NCBI GenBank assembly: GCA_039917615.1
Contig: JBDSJD010000024.1
Location: forward strand, 1-64,000
Direction of reading: 5' to 3'
Length of the DNA stretch: 64,000 nt
From: ZC4RG30 sp039917615
Lineage (GTDB): Bacteria > Pseudomonadota > Gammaproteobacteria > Steroidobacterales > Steroidobacteraceae
A program made the position numbers and the translations under genes. This document shows, one piece after another, positions 7,784 through 16,993 of the stretch. The first letter of the stretch is position 1, and each line of letters opens with the position of its first letter. The notes below the pieces were generated by a model. It was not told where the DNA came from and ran no database searches. It was given only the letters and a program-made list of their open reading frames with translations.

Positions 7784-9385
7784 ATGCAGATTTCCCTCGG
7801 CCAGGGTCGCCTGGTTGCCTCGTTCTTTCTCGCGCTGCTGTGTCTTGTCACCCAGCCGCAGGCGTTTGCGCGTACACAGGACGCGAACTTCATCCGCTTG
7901 AACTCCACCGTCAGCGCCGACGTGCCCAGGCGCGTGAGTGGCGATCTGCTGCTCGCCACCGATGGCAACATCTATTTCACGTCCACCACTGGCGGCTTGG
8001 GCGAGGGCTTCGTCGGCAAGCTGGCCACGGATGGAACCATCAGCACACTGCATGCGTTTGCGACCACGGGCGGCGCGGGCCAGGAGCCTTTTGACGGCGT
8101 CATCCAGGCCAATGACGGTAATCTCTATGGCACCACTTTCCTTGGCGGCGTCCAGGGAGGTGGCACGGTATTCCGCTTGACGCTCGCCGGCGAACTCACA
8201 TTGTTGCGCTCGCTTGGCGCGAGTTCCAAAGATGCCTCGCTGCCCTACACCGGTGTTGTCCAGGCCAGTGACAACAATCTTTATGGCACAACACTGCGCG
8301 GTGGTGACAACGACAAGGGAACCATCTTCCGGATCAGTCTGGATGGCAGCAACTTCGCGATCCTTCATCACTTCACTGGCGCCGATGGCGAGAATCCGGA
8401 AGGGCGGCTGATCGTCGGCACCAATGGCGAGCTCTATGGCACCACGCTGCAAGGTGGACCTGCCAATCGCGGCACGATCTACCGGATTTCAGTCGGTGGC
8501 ATTTTCAATTCGATGTACTCCTTCCCGGCGCTGTCGGCCTTCAACTCCATCGGCATCGCGGTCAACGCCACTGGCGCAAACCCCCGCGCAGGATTACTGC
8601 TGGCCGCCGATGGCAACTACTACGGCACGACTTACCAGGGTGGTCCGGGTGGCAATGGCACGGTATTCGCCATGACGCCCGCTGGCGTGGTCTCGGTGTT
8701 CCATGCCTTTACCGGCCCGCCGCTGGATGGGGGCTCGCCGCTCGCTGGTGTGGTGCAGGATGCGGCCGGAAATTTCTATGGCACCTCGCAGACTGGTGGC
8801 TACCTGGATTTGGGCAGCGCGTGGCGCATCAGCAGCAGCGGCCAGTTCCGTCTGCTGCACGGTTTCGTCGAGTCGCCGATAGATGTCGCCAATCCGCGCA
8901 CGGGTCTGCTATTGGCAAACGGCGGCGCCTATGGCGGGGCGTACACCGAAAGTGCTGGCACCCTCTTCAAGCTTGACCTCGGCACCAATGGCGTGCTGCC
9001 GATTGAGCTTTCGGTTTCACCGGAGGAACTTACCTGCGTCAGCGCGGTGGCGGGCGAATGCGGTGTCAGTGCCACGATCACCTGGTCGTCCCCGACGGCG
9101 GCCAGCTGTACCGCGACTGGCGACTGGACCAATGGCGCCACCACGACTTCTGGCACCCAGACGCGGACATTGACTGTCGCGGCCAATTATCATTACGCGC
9201 TGAGCTGCACCGACGGCGCGGGGGTTGTGCGAAATGCGTTCACCGCCCTTGCTGTCAAGGCTCCACCCCTTCAATCCGTGGATGGCGGCGGCGGTGCCGG
9301 CGCCTTGTCGGTGCCGTTACTTCTGCTCCTTGCGGCGCTCTTGTCCAGAAAGTACCTCAGGGAGATTTTCACTGCATGTCCGTAG
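7784..9385 (+). CDS. Secreted GloVer-repeat protein with C-terminal Gly-rich anchor
   Basis: The 533-residue product has a Sec signal (about residues 1-30, ending QAFA-R). Tandem beta-propeller-like repeats of the choice-of-anchor GloVer type follow, recognisable as DGNLYGTTFLGG, DNNLYGTTLRGG, NGELYGTTLQGG, DGNYYGTTYQGG and AGNFYGTSQTGG. An Ig-like segment with paired cysteines (about 415-500) precedes the tail. The tail reads DGGGGAGALSVP, then a hydrophobic stretch and SRKYLRE, the layout of a GlyGly-CTERM-like sorting signal (Gly run, helix, basic end). The product is probably outer-surface. ATG 7784 is preferred because it yields the signal peptide. It overlaps the next gene by 10 bases. 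Confidence 0.82.
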   Translation: MQISLGQGRLVASFFLALLCLVTQPQAFARTQDANFIRLNSTVSADVPRRVSGDLLLATDGNIYFTSTTGGLGEGFVGKLATDGTISTLHAFATTGGAGQEPFDGVIQANDGNLYGTTFLGGVQGGGTVFRLTLAGELTLLRSLGASSKDASLPYTGVVQASDNNLYGTTLRGGDNDKGTIFRISLDGSNFAILHHFTGADGENPEGRLIVGTNGELYGTTLQGGPANRGTIYRISVGGIFNSMYSFPALSAFNSIGIAVNATGANPRAGLLLAADGNYYGTTYQGGPGGNGTVFAMTPAGVVSVFHAFTGPPLDGGSPLAGVVQDAAGNFYGTSQTGGYLDLGSAWRISSSGQFRLLHGFVESPIDVANPRTGLLLANGGAYGGAYTESAGTLFKLDLGTNGVLPIELSVSPEELTCVSAVAGECGVSATITWSSPTAASCTATGDWTNGATTTSGTQTRTLTVAANYHYALSCTDGAGVVRNAFTALAVKAPPLQSVDGGGGAGALSVPLLLLLAALLSRKYLREIFTACP

Positions 9386-10281
9386 TCACTGCCACCAGCG
9401 GCGAGATCCGCGCGCTGCTCCAGAACGCCTCGATCGAGATGACCTGCAAAGACACTGGCGATCTGGCAGAAGCCGCGACGCTGGTGCCAAAGGGCACCGA
9501 CATCTTCATCGCGCTGTTCCCGAACCAGACCTGGGACGACCTTACCGCGGCGGCAAAGGCAGTTGGCGAAGCGGGTTTCAACGCGGTGCCGCATGTGCCC
9601 GCGCGCCGCATCAAGGATCGCGCCGAAGTGGCCGCGATTGCGCGCAAGCTCACCCAGGTGGCCGGTGCGAAGAAGATGCTGCTGATCGCGGGCGACATGC
9701 CGGCCCCGGAAGGGGCGTTCGATTCGACCATCGGCGTGCTCGAGACAGGTGAGTTCGCCAACGCCGGCATCAAGACCTTCTACATGGCGGGCCATCCGGA
9801 AGGTCATGCGCACATGACGACCGACCAGCAGCGCCAGTTCGAGGCGCGCAAGGTCGCGCTGTCGAAGGAGCAGGGCTTTGAGCTCAAGTTCACCACGCAA
9901 GTGTGCTTCGAGTCCGAGCCCATCATCGCGTGGGAAAAGATCATGCGCGCGAATGGCATCCAGAACACGATCCGCCCAGGACTTGGCGGTCCAGCCAGCA
10001 TCAAGACACTCCTTCGCTATGCAAAGATCTGCGGGGCAGGCGCATCGATCCGCGCGCTGACCAGCGGCAAGGCCAGCCTCGTGGCCGCGCTACTGAAAGA
10101 CAGTGGTCCCGAAGAAGTGGTCACCCAGCTTGCGGCTGCCAAAGGCAGAGGCCAGTCGAACTTCGAGAGCGTGCACATGTTCGCCTTCGGCGGTTTCCTC
10201 AAGACCACGAAGTGGGTTTCGGCCGTGCAGGCTGGCCGTTTCGCCGTCAACGACAAGGACGGCGACTTCGACGTCAAGTAG
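9376..10281 (+). CDS. Methylenetetrahydrofolate reductase-family protein
   Basis: The 301-residue TIM-barrel enzyme resembles the MetF/MTHFR family: the early substrate-binding strand (LQNASIEMTCKD), the central segment ALFPNQTWDDLTAAAKAV and a late PGLGGPASIKTLLRYAKICG. In the family it reduces 5,10-methylene-THF to 5-methyl-THF with FAD. The sequence departs from canonical MetF, so a specialised one-carbon role is possible. ATG 9376 lies inside the end of the GloVer gene (10-base overlap). Longer readings upstream in the same frame run antisense to nothing and lack family similarity. Confidence 0.78.
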   Translation: MSVVTATSGEIRALLQNASIEMTCKDTGDLAEAATLVPKGTDIFIALFPNQTWDDLTAAAKAVGEAGFNAVPHVPARRIKDRAEVAAIARKLTQVAGAKKMLLIAGDMPAPEGAFDSTIGVLETGEFANAGIKTFYMAGHPEGHAHMTTDQQRQFEARKVALSKEQGFELKFTTQVCFESEPIIAWEKIMRANGIQNTIRPGLGGPASIKTLLRYAKICGAGASIRALTSGKASLVAALLKDSGPEEVVTQLAAAKGRGQSNFESVHMFAFGGFLKTTKWVSAVQAGRFAVNDKDGDFDVK

Positions 10282-10288
10282 CCCACGC

Positions 10289-10450
10289 TCATCTTTCGGC
10301 GGCAACTGACGCCGTTTTCGCGGCACAGCGATCAAATGCCGCCCGGGCCTTTTCCATGCGGCCGCGGTTGTCGATCGCCCAGGTAAACGTCAGCATGCGC
10401 TGCGAGATACCATCCACTTCACGTTTGATTTCGCCAAAAGTGTACCACCC
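10289..10450 (-). pseudogene. Remnant of an HxlR-family transcriptional regulator
   Basis: Reading the minus strand of the gap before the RND operon gives FGEIKREVDGISQRMLTFT, the recognition-helix region of HxlR winged-helix regulators. It is followed immediately by WAIDNRGRMEKARAAFDR, which matches the usual C-terminal helix of the same family, then a stop at 10289-10291. The N-terminal part (including any start codon) and roughly 40-50 residues of the wing are missing, so it is an internally deleted relic. HxlR repressors commonly sit divergent to efflux genes, which fits the RND adaptor starting at 10455 on the opposite strand. Confidence 0.65.
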
Positions 10451-10454
10451 CCGC

Positions 10455-11660
10455 ATGTCTCACAAAGCCGTCAGCCGCTCGCTGTTTCTCGCAACCACTG
10501 CTGCCATGCTGCTGGCCGCCTGCGGCAAGGCCCCGCCCCAGGGTCCACCACCCACGCCTGAAGTCAGCGTGGCGGTGGTTGCCGAGCGCGAAATCACCGA
10601 ATGGGACGAATACACCGGTCGCCTCGAAGCCGTGAATACGGTCGAGATCCGGCCGCAGGTCTCGGGCGTGCTGCAGACAGTCGCCTTCACCGAAGGCAAG
10701 GAAGTACAGAAAGGCGAGCTGCTGTTCCAGATCGATCCTCAGCCTTTCCAGGCGGAACTCGATCGCATGCAGGCGCAGCTTGAGCAAAGCCGGACGGCGG
10801 CGGAGCTCGCTGTCACCGATCTGGCACGGGTCGAGCGCATGCTTGTTTCGCGCGCTGTTTCCCAGGAAGAGCACGACCAGCGCGTGGCAGCCAGCCGCAG
10901 TGCAGCGGCTGCGGTGCGCGCGGCTGAAGCGGCGGTGCAGGTCACGCGGCTGAACCTGTCATACACGCGCATCGTGTCGCCTATCGCGGGGCGGATTGGC
11001 CGCGCCGAAGTCACCCCGGGCAATCTGGTGGCCGGTGGGCTGGGCACCACCGCGACGCGGCTGGCCGTGGTCGTCTCGCTACAGCCGATGCATGCCTACT
11101 TCGAAGCGGCGGAACAGGATTACCTGAAATACATGGATCTGGCCCGCAGTGGCGCGCGGCCGCTGTCGCGCGATGCAAAGAATCCGGTGCACATGGCCGT
11201 GGGCAACGAAACGCAGTTCAAGCATGAAGGCTACATGGACTTTGTGGACAATCGCGTGCAGTCCGGCACCGGCACGCTGCTGGGGCGCGCCGTGTTTCCG
11301 AATCCGGACCGGCACCTGACGCCGGGCATGTTCGTGCGCATACGGCTGATCGGCAGACCGGCCTACAAGGGCCTGCTCATCAACGATCGCGCCATCTCCA
11401 CCGATCAGGATCGGCGTTTTGTGCTCGTGGTCGGTGCCGGTGACAAGCTCGAGTACCGTGCAGTGACCACCGGTCCGATCGTGGACGGCCTGCGCGTGGT
11501 GCGCGAGGGCCTGAAAGCCGGAGAGCATATTGTCGTCAATGGACTGCAACGCGTGCGCCCGGGCATGGTGATCAAGCCGGTGGTCGTGCCGATGGAAGGC
11601 CAGGGCTCCGTGCCGGCACCAGCCGCACCAGCCGCACCGGCTGCGCCGGCCGCAGACTGA
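10455..11660 (+). CDS. RND efflux periplasmic adaptor lipoprotein (AcrA/MexE-like)
   Basis: This 401-residue membrane-fusion protein begins with a lipoprotein signal peptide (lipobox LLAAC, Cys about residue 20). It then has a lipoyl half (VSGVLQTVAFTEGKEVQKGELL), a helical hairpin (about 95-165), the second lipoyl half (IVSPIAGRIGRAEVTPGNLV), a beta-barrel and a membrane-proximal domain, and ends in Ala/Pro repeats. It couples the inner-membrane RND pump to the outer-membrane channel. The start at 10455 is set by the signal peptide; no clear ribosome-binding site is visible. The pump gene begins 19 bases downstream. Confidence 0.92.
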   Translation: MSHKAVSRSLFLATTAAMLLAACGKAPPQGPPPTPEVSVAVVAEREITEWDEYTGRLEAVNTVEIRPQVSGVLQTVAFTEGKEVQKGELLFQIDPQPFQAELDRMQAQLEQSRTAAELAVTDLARVERMLVSRAVSQEEHDQRVAASRSAAAAVRAAEAAVQVTRLNLSYTRIVSPIAGRIGRAEVTPGNLVAGGLGTTATRLAVVVSLQPMHAYFEAAEQDYLKYMDLARSGARPLSRDAKNPVHMAVGNETQFKHEGYMDFVDNRVQSGTGTLLGRAVFPNPDRHLTPGMFVRIRLIGRPAYKGLLINDRAISTDQDRRFVLVVGAGDKLEYRAVTTGPIVDGLRVVREGLKAGEHIVVNGLQRVRPGMVIKPVVVPMEGQGSVPAPAAPAAPAAPAAD

Positions 11661-11679
11661 AGCACCGGAACCGCGCGCC

Positions 11680-14600
11680 GTGAAGTTCGCCCATTTTTTC
11701 ATCGACCGCCCGATTTTTGCGGGGGTCGTCTCAATCATCATCTTCCTTGCGGGTTTGATTTCGCTGCAGCGCCTGCCGATCAGCGAATATCCCGAGGTCG
11801 CACCGCCATCGGTGGTGGTCTCCGCGGCCTACCCCGGCGCGAGTCCCGCCGTCGTGGCCGAAACCGTCGCAGCGCCGCTGGAGCAGGCGATCAACGGCGT
11901 GGAGGACATGCTGTACATGACCTCGCAGTCCTCCTCTTCGGGGGCCATGCAGCTCACCGTCACTTTCAAGAGCGGCACCGATGCGGACCAAGCCCAGGTG
12001 CGCGTGCAGAACCGTGTGGCCCAGGCGCTGAACAAGCTGCCCGAAGACGTGCGGCGCATCGGCGTCACCACCATCAAGAGCAATGCCGACATCACGTTGT
12101 TTGTGCAGCTGGTCTCGCCCAGCAAACGCTATGACCTGAAATACCTGCGCAACTACGCTGAATTGCAGGTGCGCGATACGCTCGCGCGTATTCCGGGAAT
12201 GGGCCAGGTGCAAGTCTTCGGCGGCGGCAGCTACGCGATGCGTCTGTGGCTGGATCCACAGAAGATTGCTGCACGCAACATGACTGCTGGCGATGTCGTG
12301 GCAGCGGTGCGCGAACAGAATGTGCAGGTCGCTGCCGGTGTGGTCGGCGCCGAACCGATGCCGAACGGCGTGGATCATCAGTTGCTGATCAACGCCCACG
12401 GACGCCTGGCTTCGGAGGAGGAATTCGGCGAGATCATCATCAAGACCGGCGAGCAGGGCGAGATCACCCGTCTCAAGGACGTGGCGCGCATCGAACTGGG
12501 CACCGCGGACTACGGCATTGTGGGATACCTCGACAAGATGCCGGCAGTGGGCATTGCCATTTTCCAGGCGCCGGGCTCAAACGCGCTGCAGCTTTCCACC
12601 GACGTGAAGAATGCGATGGCCGGCATGGCTCGCAATTTCCCTGAAGGTCTTGAGTACCGGGTTATCTATGACCCAACGAATTTCGTGCGGCATTCGATCA
12701 ATGCAGTGGTGGAGACCCTGGTCTATGCGCTGCTGCTGGTGGTGTTGGTCGTGGTGCTGTTCCTGCAGAGCTGGCGTGCGTCAATCATTCCACTGGCCGC
12801 CGTGCCGGTATCGATCATCGGCACCTTCGCGGTGCTGCTGATGGCGGGCTTCTCGATCAACACCCTGTCGCTGTTCGGGCTGGTGCTGGCCATCGGCATC
12901 GTCGTCGACGACGCGATCGTCGTGGTTGAAAACGTCGAACGCAACATCGCTGCCGGCCTCACCCCCCGTGAGGCAACTTTTCGCGCCATGGACGAGGTCA
13001 GCGGCCCCATCATCGCGATTGCGCTGGTGCTGACGGCTGTGTTCATCCCGATTGCCTTTCTCGGCGGCCTTACCGGTGAGTTCTACCGCCAGTTCGCGGT
13101 GACCATCGCGATCTCGACACTGATTTCCGCCTTCAACTCACTGACGCTTTCACCGGCGCTGGCCGCTGCACTGCTGCGACCGCATGATGCCAAGCCCGAT
13201 TTCGTCACCCGCATCATCGATCGCGGTATGGGCTGGATCTTCAGGCCCTTCAACCGCTTCTTCCAAAGTGCTTCCGAAGGGTACGGCCGCGGTGTCGCAT
13301 GGGTGCTGCGCAAGACCGGGATCGCGGTGCTGGTCTATCTGCTGGTGCTGGCAGTGGGCGGTCTGGGCTTTCTGCGCGTGCCGGACGGTTTCGTGCCGGT
13401 GCAGGACAAGGACTATGTGATCGCCTTCGCACAGCTCCCCGATGCCGCATCGCTGAGTCGTACGGAGAGCGTGATCAGTCGCATGAGCGATATCATGGCC
13501 GCGGAACCCGGCATTGAATCCGTCATCGCTTTTTCGGGCATGAGCGTGACCTCCGGGTTCGGCATCGCGTCCAACAGCGGTGTCATCTTCGCGACGCTCG
13601 ATCCGCAGGCGCAACGCGGTAAGGGCCAGTCCGCCGCCAAAATTCAGCAGAGCCTGCAGGGAAAGCTATCCAGCATCGAGGATGCCTTCGTCGGCGTGGT
13701 GCAGCCGCCACCTGTGGCGGGCATGGGCGCGCTGGGCGGTTTCAAGATGCAGATCGAGGATCGCAGCTCACTGGGTTCCCAGGGCCTCAACCGCGTGCTG
13801 CAGGATTTTCTTGCCGCCGCCAACCAGACGCGGGGTGTCACCGGCGTGTATTCGGGCTATCTGGTCAACGTGCCGCAGGTCTATGCGGATATCGACCGCG
13901 TGAAGGCGAAGCGGGGCGATGTGCCGCTGGCCAATGTGTACGACACATTGCAGACCTACCTGGGTTCAATGTATGTCAACGACCTGAACCTCTTCGGGCG
14001 CAGCTACCAGGTCATCGCGCAGGCGGATGCGCCGTTCCGCGCCCGCAAGGAGCAGATCCTCGACCTGAAGACGCGCAATGCCAGGGGCGAAATGGTGCCG
14101 CTGGGCTCGGTGATGACCGTGCGCGACAGCGTCGGCCCGGACAGCGTCACGCACTACAACGGCTATCTTGCCGCGGACATCAACGGCCAGGCTGCGCCCG
14201 GCACCAGTTCGTCGGCTTCGCTCGACGCGATGGAAAAGGTGGCGCGCGAGCGGTTGCCGGCGGGCGTGGCGTTCGAGTGGACCGATCTCAGCTACCAGGA
14301 AATTTTGTCGCGGGGCAGCTCGACGCTGATCTTCCCACTGTGCGTGTTGCTCGCCTTCCTGGTGCTGGCGGCACAGTACGAAAGCTGGACGCTGCCGCTG
14401 GCCGTGATCCTGATCGTTCCGATGTGCATCGTCTCGGCGATCGTCGGTCTGTGGCTCACTGGTGGCGACAACAATATCTTCACCAAGGTCGGCTTTATCG
14501 TGCTGGTGGGGCTGGCGTGTAAAAACGCAATCCTGATCGTCGAGTTCGCCGTGCATCTGGAGCAGAAGGGACGCAAGCCGCTCGATGCAGCAATCGAGGC

Positions 14601-14835
14601 CTGTCGTTTGCGTTTGCGACCGATCATCATGACCTCGCTGGCTTTCATCATGGGTGTGGTGCCGCTGATCTTCTCCTCCGGCGCGGGTTCGGAAATGCGC
14701 CACGCCATGGGTGTCGCCGTATTTTCCGGCATGCTCGGCGTCACCTTCTTCGGACTGTTCCTCACGCCGGTGTTCTACCTCGTGATCCGCGCGCTGGTGC
14801 TGCGCGGCAAACAAGGGGCGGTTGCCAATGTCTGA
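11680..14835 (+). CDS. RND multidrug efflux pump, HAE1 (AcrB/MexF-like) family
   Basis: At 1051 residues this is the full AcrB length. The start is GTG at 11680 giving MKFAHFFIDRPIFAGVV. It has the 12-helix RND layout with two large periplasmic loops. The proton-relay region is in TM4 (GLVLAIGIVVDDAIVVVENVERN, about residues 400-420) with two adjacent Asp. The second-half TM block contains GFIVLVGLACKNAILIVEFA. It exports hydrophobic compounds by proton antiport as a trimer. The overall sequence is closest in style to MexF/BepE-type pumps. The 3' end overlaps the outer-membrane channel gene by 8 bases, so the tripartite operon is intact. Confidence 0.96.
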   Translation: MKFAHFFIDRPIFAGVVSIIIFLAGLISLQRLPISEYPEVAPPSVVVSAAYPGASPAVVAETVAAPLEQAINGVEDMLYMTSQSSSSGAMQLTVTFKSGTDADQAQVRVQNRVAQALNKLPEDVRRIGVTTIKSNADITLFVQLVSPSKRYDLKYLRNYAELQVRDTLARIPGMGQVQVFGGGSYAMRLWLDPQKIAARNMTAGDVVAAVREQNVQVAAGVVGAEPMPNGVDHQLLINAHGRLASEEEFGEIIIKTGEQGEITRLKDVARIELGTADYGIVGYLDKMPAVGIAIFQAPGSNALQLSTDVKNAMAGMARNFPEGLEYRVIYDPTNFVRHSINAVVETLVYALLLVVLVVVLFLQSWRASIIPLAAVPVSIIGTFAVLLMAGFSINTLSLFGLVLAIGIVVDDAIVVVENVERNIAAGLTPREATFRAMDEVSGPIIAIALVLTAVFIPIAFLGGLTGEFYRQFAVTIAISTLISAFNSLTLSPALAAALLRPHDAKPDFVTRIIDRGMGWIFRPFNRFFQSASEGYGRGVAWVLRKTGIAVLVYLLVLAVGGLGFLRVPDGFVPVQDKDYVIAFAQLPDAASLSRTESVISRMSDIMAAEPGIESVIAFSGMSVTSGFGIASNSGVIFATLDPQAQRGKGQSAAKIQQSLQGKLSSIEDAFVGVVQPPPVAGMGALGGFKMQIEDRSSLGSQGLNRVLQDFLAAANQTRGVTGVYSGYLVNVPQVYADIDRVKAKRGDVPLANVYDTLQTYLGSMYVNDLNLFGRSYQVIAQADAPFRARKEQILDLKTRNARGEMVPLGSVMTVRDSVGPDSVTHYNGYLAADINGQAAPGTSSSASLDAMEKVARERLPAGVAFEWTDLSYQEILSRGSSTLIFPLCVLLAFLVLAAQYESWTLPLAVILIVPMCIVSAIVGLWLTGGDNNIFTKVGFIVLVGLACKNAILIVEFAVHLEQKGRKPLDAAIEACRLRLRPIIMTSLAFIMGVVPLIFSSGAGSEMRHAMGVAVFSGMLGVTFFGLFLTPVFYLVIRALVLRGKQGAVANV

Positions 14836-16258
14836 CCGTCGCTACTCGATCAAGCGCGTCGGCGTTGGTGCAATCACTGCAGGCCTCCTGGCCGGTTGTG
14901 CCGTAGGGCCCGACTACAAGGAGCCGAGTCCTGCTGTGGAGGGGGCGTTCGTCGGCAAATCGCTGGTCGAAGCCACAACCGGCACGCCATTGCAGCAATG
15001 GTGGACGGTATTCGCAGATCCGCTGCTGGACGAACTGGTGCGCGAAGCGCTGGCATCCAATCGCGACCTCGCTGCTGCGGAGGCGCGCCTGCGTCAGGCG
15101 CGCGCTGAACGCCGCGAGCAGAACTGGGATTTCGTGCCGGCGCCAACGCTGCAGGCCAGCGCCACATCGCGGCGACAGAGCCTGGGCGGCACGCCCGGTG
15201 GCATGCCGGTTCAGCGCAACTACGATCTCTACGACGCCGGCTTCGATGCCAGCTGGGAACTCGACTTGTTCGGGCGCGTAAGGCGGGGCAATCAGGCAGC
15301 ACGCGCCATCCTGGGCGCAGCAGTGGCTTCGCGGGATGCGGTGCGGCTGTCGGTGGTCGCCGAGCTTGCCCGCAACTACCTCGAGCTGCGCGGTGCGCAG
15401 CAGCAACTCACCGTCGCCGAGCGCAATGCAGGCAATCAGCGGCGGGCGCTGGACCTGGTGCAGGCGCGCCTTGATGCCGGACGGGGCACGGGCCTCGACA
15501 CCGCACGGGCCGAAGCGCAGATCGAGACGACGTTGTCGATGGTGCCGCCCCTTGAAGCGGCCGTTGCCAGGGCCCGGCATCGCATCGAGGTGCTGGTGGG
15601 GCAGCAGCCGGGAAAAATGTCCGAGCGGCTGGGCACAATGGCGGCGATGCCAGCGTTGCCCGCATCACTGACGCTGGACGATCCGGCCTCGCTGCTGCGC
15701 CGCCGCCCGGATCTGCGCGTGGCCGAACGCCAGCTCGCCGCGACCAGTGCGCTCATCGGCGTCGCGATCGCCGATCTGTTTCCCACCATCACGCTCAATG
15801 GTGCCATCGGTGTGCAGGCGCTGGATATCGACGCACTGGGAGATCCCGGCAATGACTACCGGCGCTTTGGTCCGTCGCTGAGCTGGGCCTTTCTTGATAT
15901 CGGTCGCGTGCGCCAGCGCATCAAGGCGGCTGGCGCACGCCATGAAGAGGCCTATGCGAACTACGAGCAGACCGTGTTGCTCGCGCTCGAGGACGTGGAG
16001 AATGCGCTGTCGGACTACAGTCGTGAGCGCCGGCGCCAGGAGCATCTGGCTGCTGCGGCGCGGGCGAGTGTGCTGGCGGCGGATCTCGCGAACCAGCGGT
16101 TCGAAGGCGGCATTGCCGACTTCCTGACTGCGCTGGATGCAAACCGCACGGCGTTGGAAGCCGAAGATCTGCTCGCACGCAGCCAGACGAGCGCTGCCGC
16201 CGCGCTCGTAGCGCTCTACAAGGCGCTGGGCGTCGGCGGGGAAATATCGCCTCCCTGA
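14828..16258 (+). CDS. Outer-membrane efflux channel, NodT family (OprM/TolC-like)
   Basis: The 476-residue protein has a lipoprotein signal (lipobox LLAGC), then the NodT signature CAVGPDYKEPSP and two OEP repeats rich in long amphipathic helices (about 60-250 and 270-470). It forms the trimeric outer-membrane duct of the pump encoded upstream. ATG 14828 is favoured; TTG 14822 would add two residues. It overlaps the RND gene by 8 bases. Confidence 0.94.
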   Translation: MSDRRYSIKRVGVGAITAGLLAGCAVGPDYKEPSPAVEGAFVGKSLVEATTGTPLQQWWTVFADPLLDELVREALASNRDLAAAEARLRQARAERREQNWDFVPAPTLQASATSRRQSLGGTPGGMPVQRNYDLYDAGFDASWELDLFGRVRRGNQAARAILGAAVASRDAVRLSVVAELARNYLELRGAQQQLTVAERNAGNQRRALDLVQARLDAGRGTGLDTARAEAQIETTLSMVPPLEAAVARARHRIEVLVGQQPGKMSERLGTMAAMPALPASLTLDDPASLLRRRPDLRVAERQLAATSALIGVAIADLFPTITLNGAIGVQALDIDALGDPGNDYRRFGPSLSWAFLDIGRVRQRIKAAGARHEEAYANYEQTVLLALEDVENALSDYSRERRRQEHLAAAARASVLAADLANQRFEGGIADFLTALDANRTALEAEDLLARSQTSAAAALVALYKALGVGGEISPP

Positions 16259-16333
16259 GTCGCGGTTTGCACCTATTGCCAATGGCAGGTGTGCGGTAGA
16301 ACATGCGCCGTAACAGGTGGCAGGGAAGCGGGC

Positions 16334-16993
16334 ATGACCTATTCAGAAGCGCAGAAGGAAGTGCGACGCGTAATGATCGTCGATGATCACCCTGTGGTGC
16401 GCCAGGGCATCAAGCTCATGATCAACGCGGTACCTGACCTTTCAATCTGCGGCGAAGCGCAGAGCGAGCAGCAGGCGCGTCGCATGATCCGCGAGCTCAA
16501 GCCCGATGCGCTGGTGGTGGACCTGTCACTGGGAGAGGGCGACGGTTTCAATATCGTGCGCGACTGCCACGCTCATTTTCCGGAGATCCGCATTTTGGTG
16601 TTGTCCATGCACGACGAAGCAGTCTACGCGGAGCGGCTGCTCGCACAGGGCGCATCGGGCTACATCATGAAGCAGGCCGCCACCGAGCAGCTGATTACCG
16701 CATTGCGCACGGTGCTCCGGGGCGAGCGCTTCGTCAGTGAGACGCTGCAGCGCACCCTGGCCGATCGCAAGGACGATAGTAGCGCGAGGGCGCCAGGCCT
16801 CTCGTCGCGCGAACTGCAGGTGATCAGTCTCATCGGGCAGGGGCTCGGCACGCGCGAAATCGCCGACAACCTGTCGTTGTCAGTCAAGACCGTCGAAACC
16901 CATCGCCTGACCATCAAGCGCAAGCTGGCCCTCGAAACCAATTCGCAGCTGGTGCAGTACGCGATCAAATGGCACGGCACCTCCGCCGTCTGA
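16334..16993 (+). CDS. NarL/FixJ-type response regulator
   Basis: The 219-residue two-domain regulator has a receiver at about residues 10-130 (acidic pair VDDHPVV, phospho-acceptor in LVVDLSLGEGDG, Lys in MKQAA). Its C-terminal LuxR helix-turn-helix is at about 150-215 (LSSRELQVISLIGQGLGTREIADNL ending in TVETHRLTIKRKL). ATG 16334 follows an AGGGAAG ribosome-binding site. No partner kinase is adjacent. It begins 75 bases after the RND operon on the same strand and overlaps the AsmA gene at its 3' end, so it could read with either neighbour. Confidence 0.93.
   Translation: MTYSEAQKEVRRVMIVDDHPVVRQGIKLMINAVPDLSICGEAQSEQQARRMIRELKPDALVVDLSLGEGDGFNIVRDCHAHFPEIRILVLSMHDEAVYAERLLAQGASGYIMKQAATEQLITALRTVLRGERFVSETLQRTLADRKDDSSARAPGLSSRELQVISLIGQGLGTREIADNLSLSVKTVETHRLTIKRKLALETNSQLVQYAIKWHGTSAV

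Noticed and set aside
9058..9375. Upstream extension of the MTHFR-family frame
   Set aside because: It overlaps the GloVer gene in another frame and has no similarity to the family. The start MSVVTATSG at 9376 fits.
10282..10454. A plain promoter gap before the RND operon
   Set aside because: The minus-strand translation gives two collinear HxlR segments and a stop, so a gene remnant explains it better.
11731..12399. Minus-strand frames inside the RND pump gene
   Set aside because: They are shadows of the AcrB-like coding sequence, His/Arg-rich and without domains.
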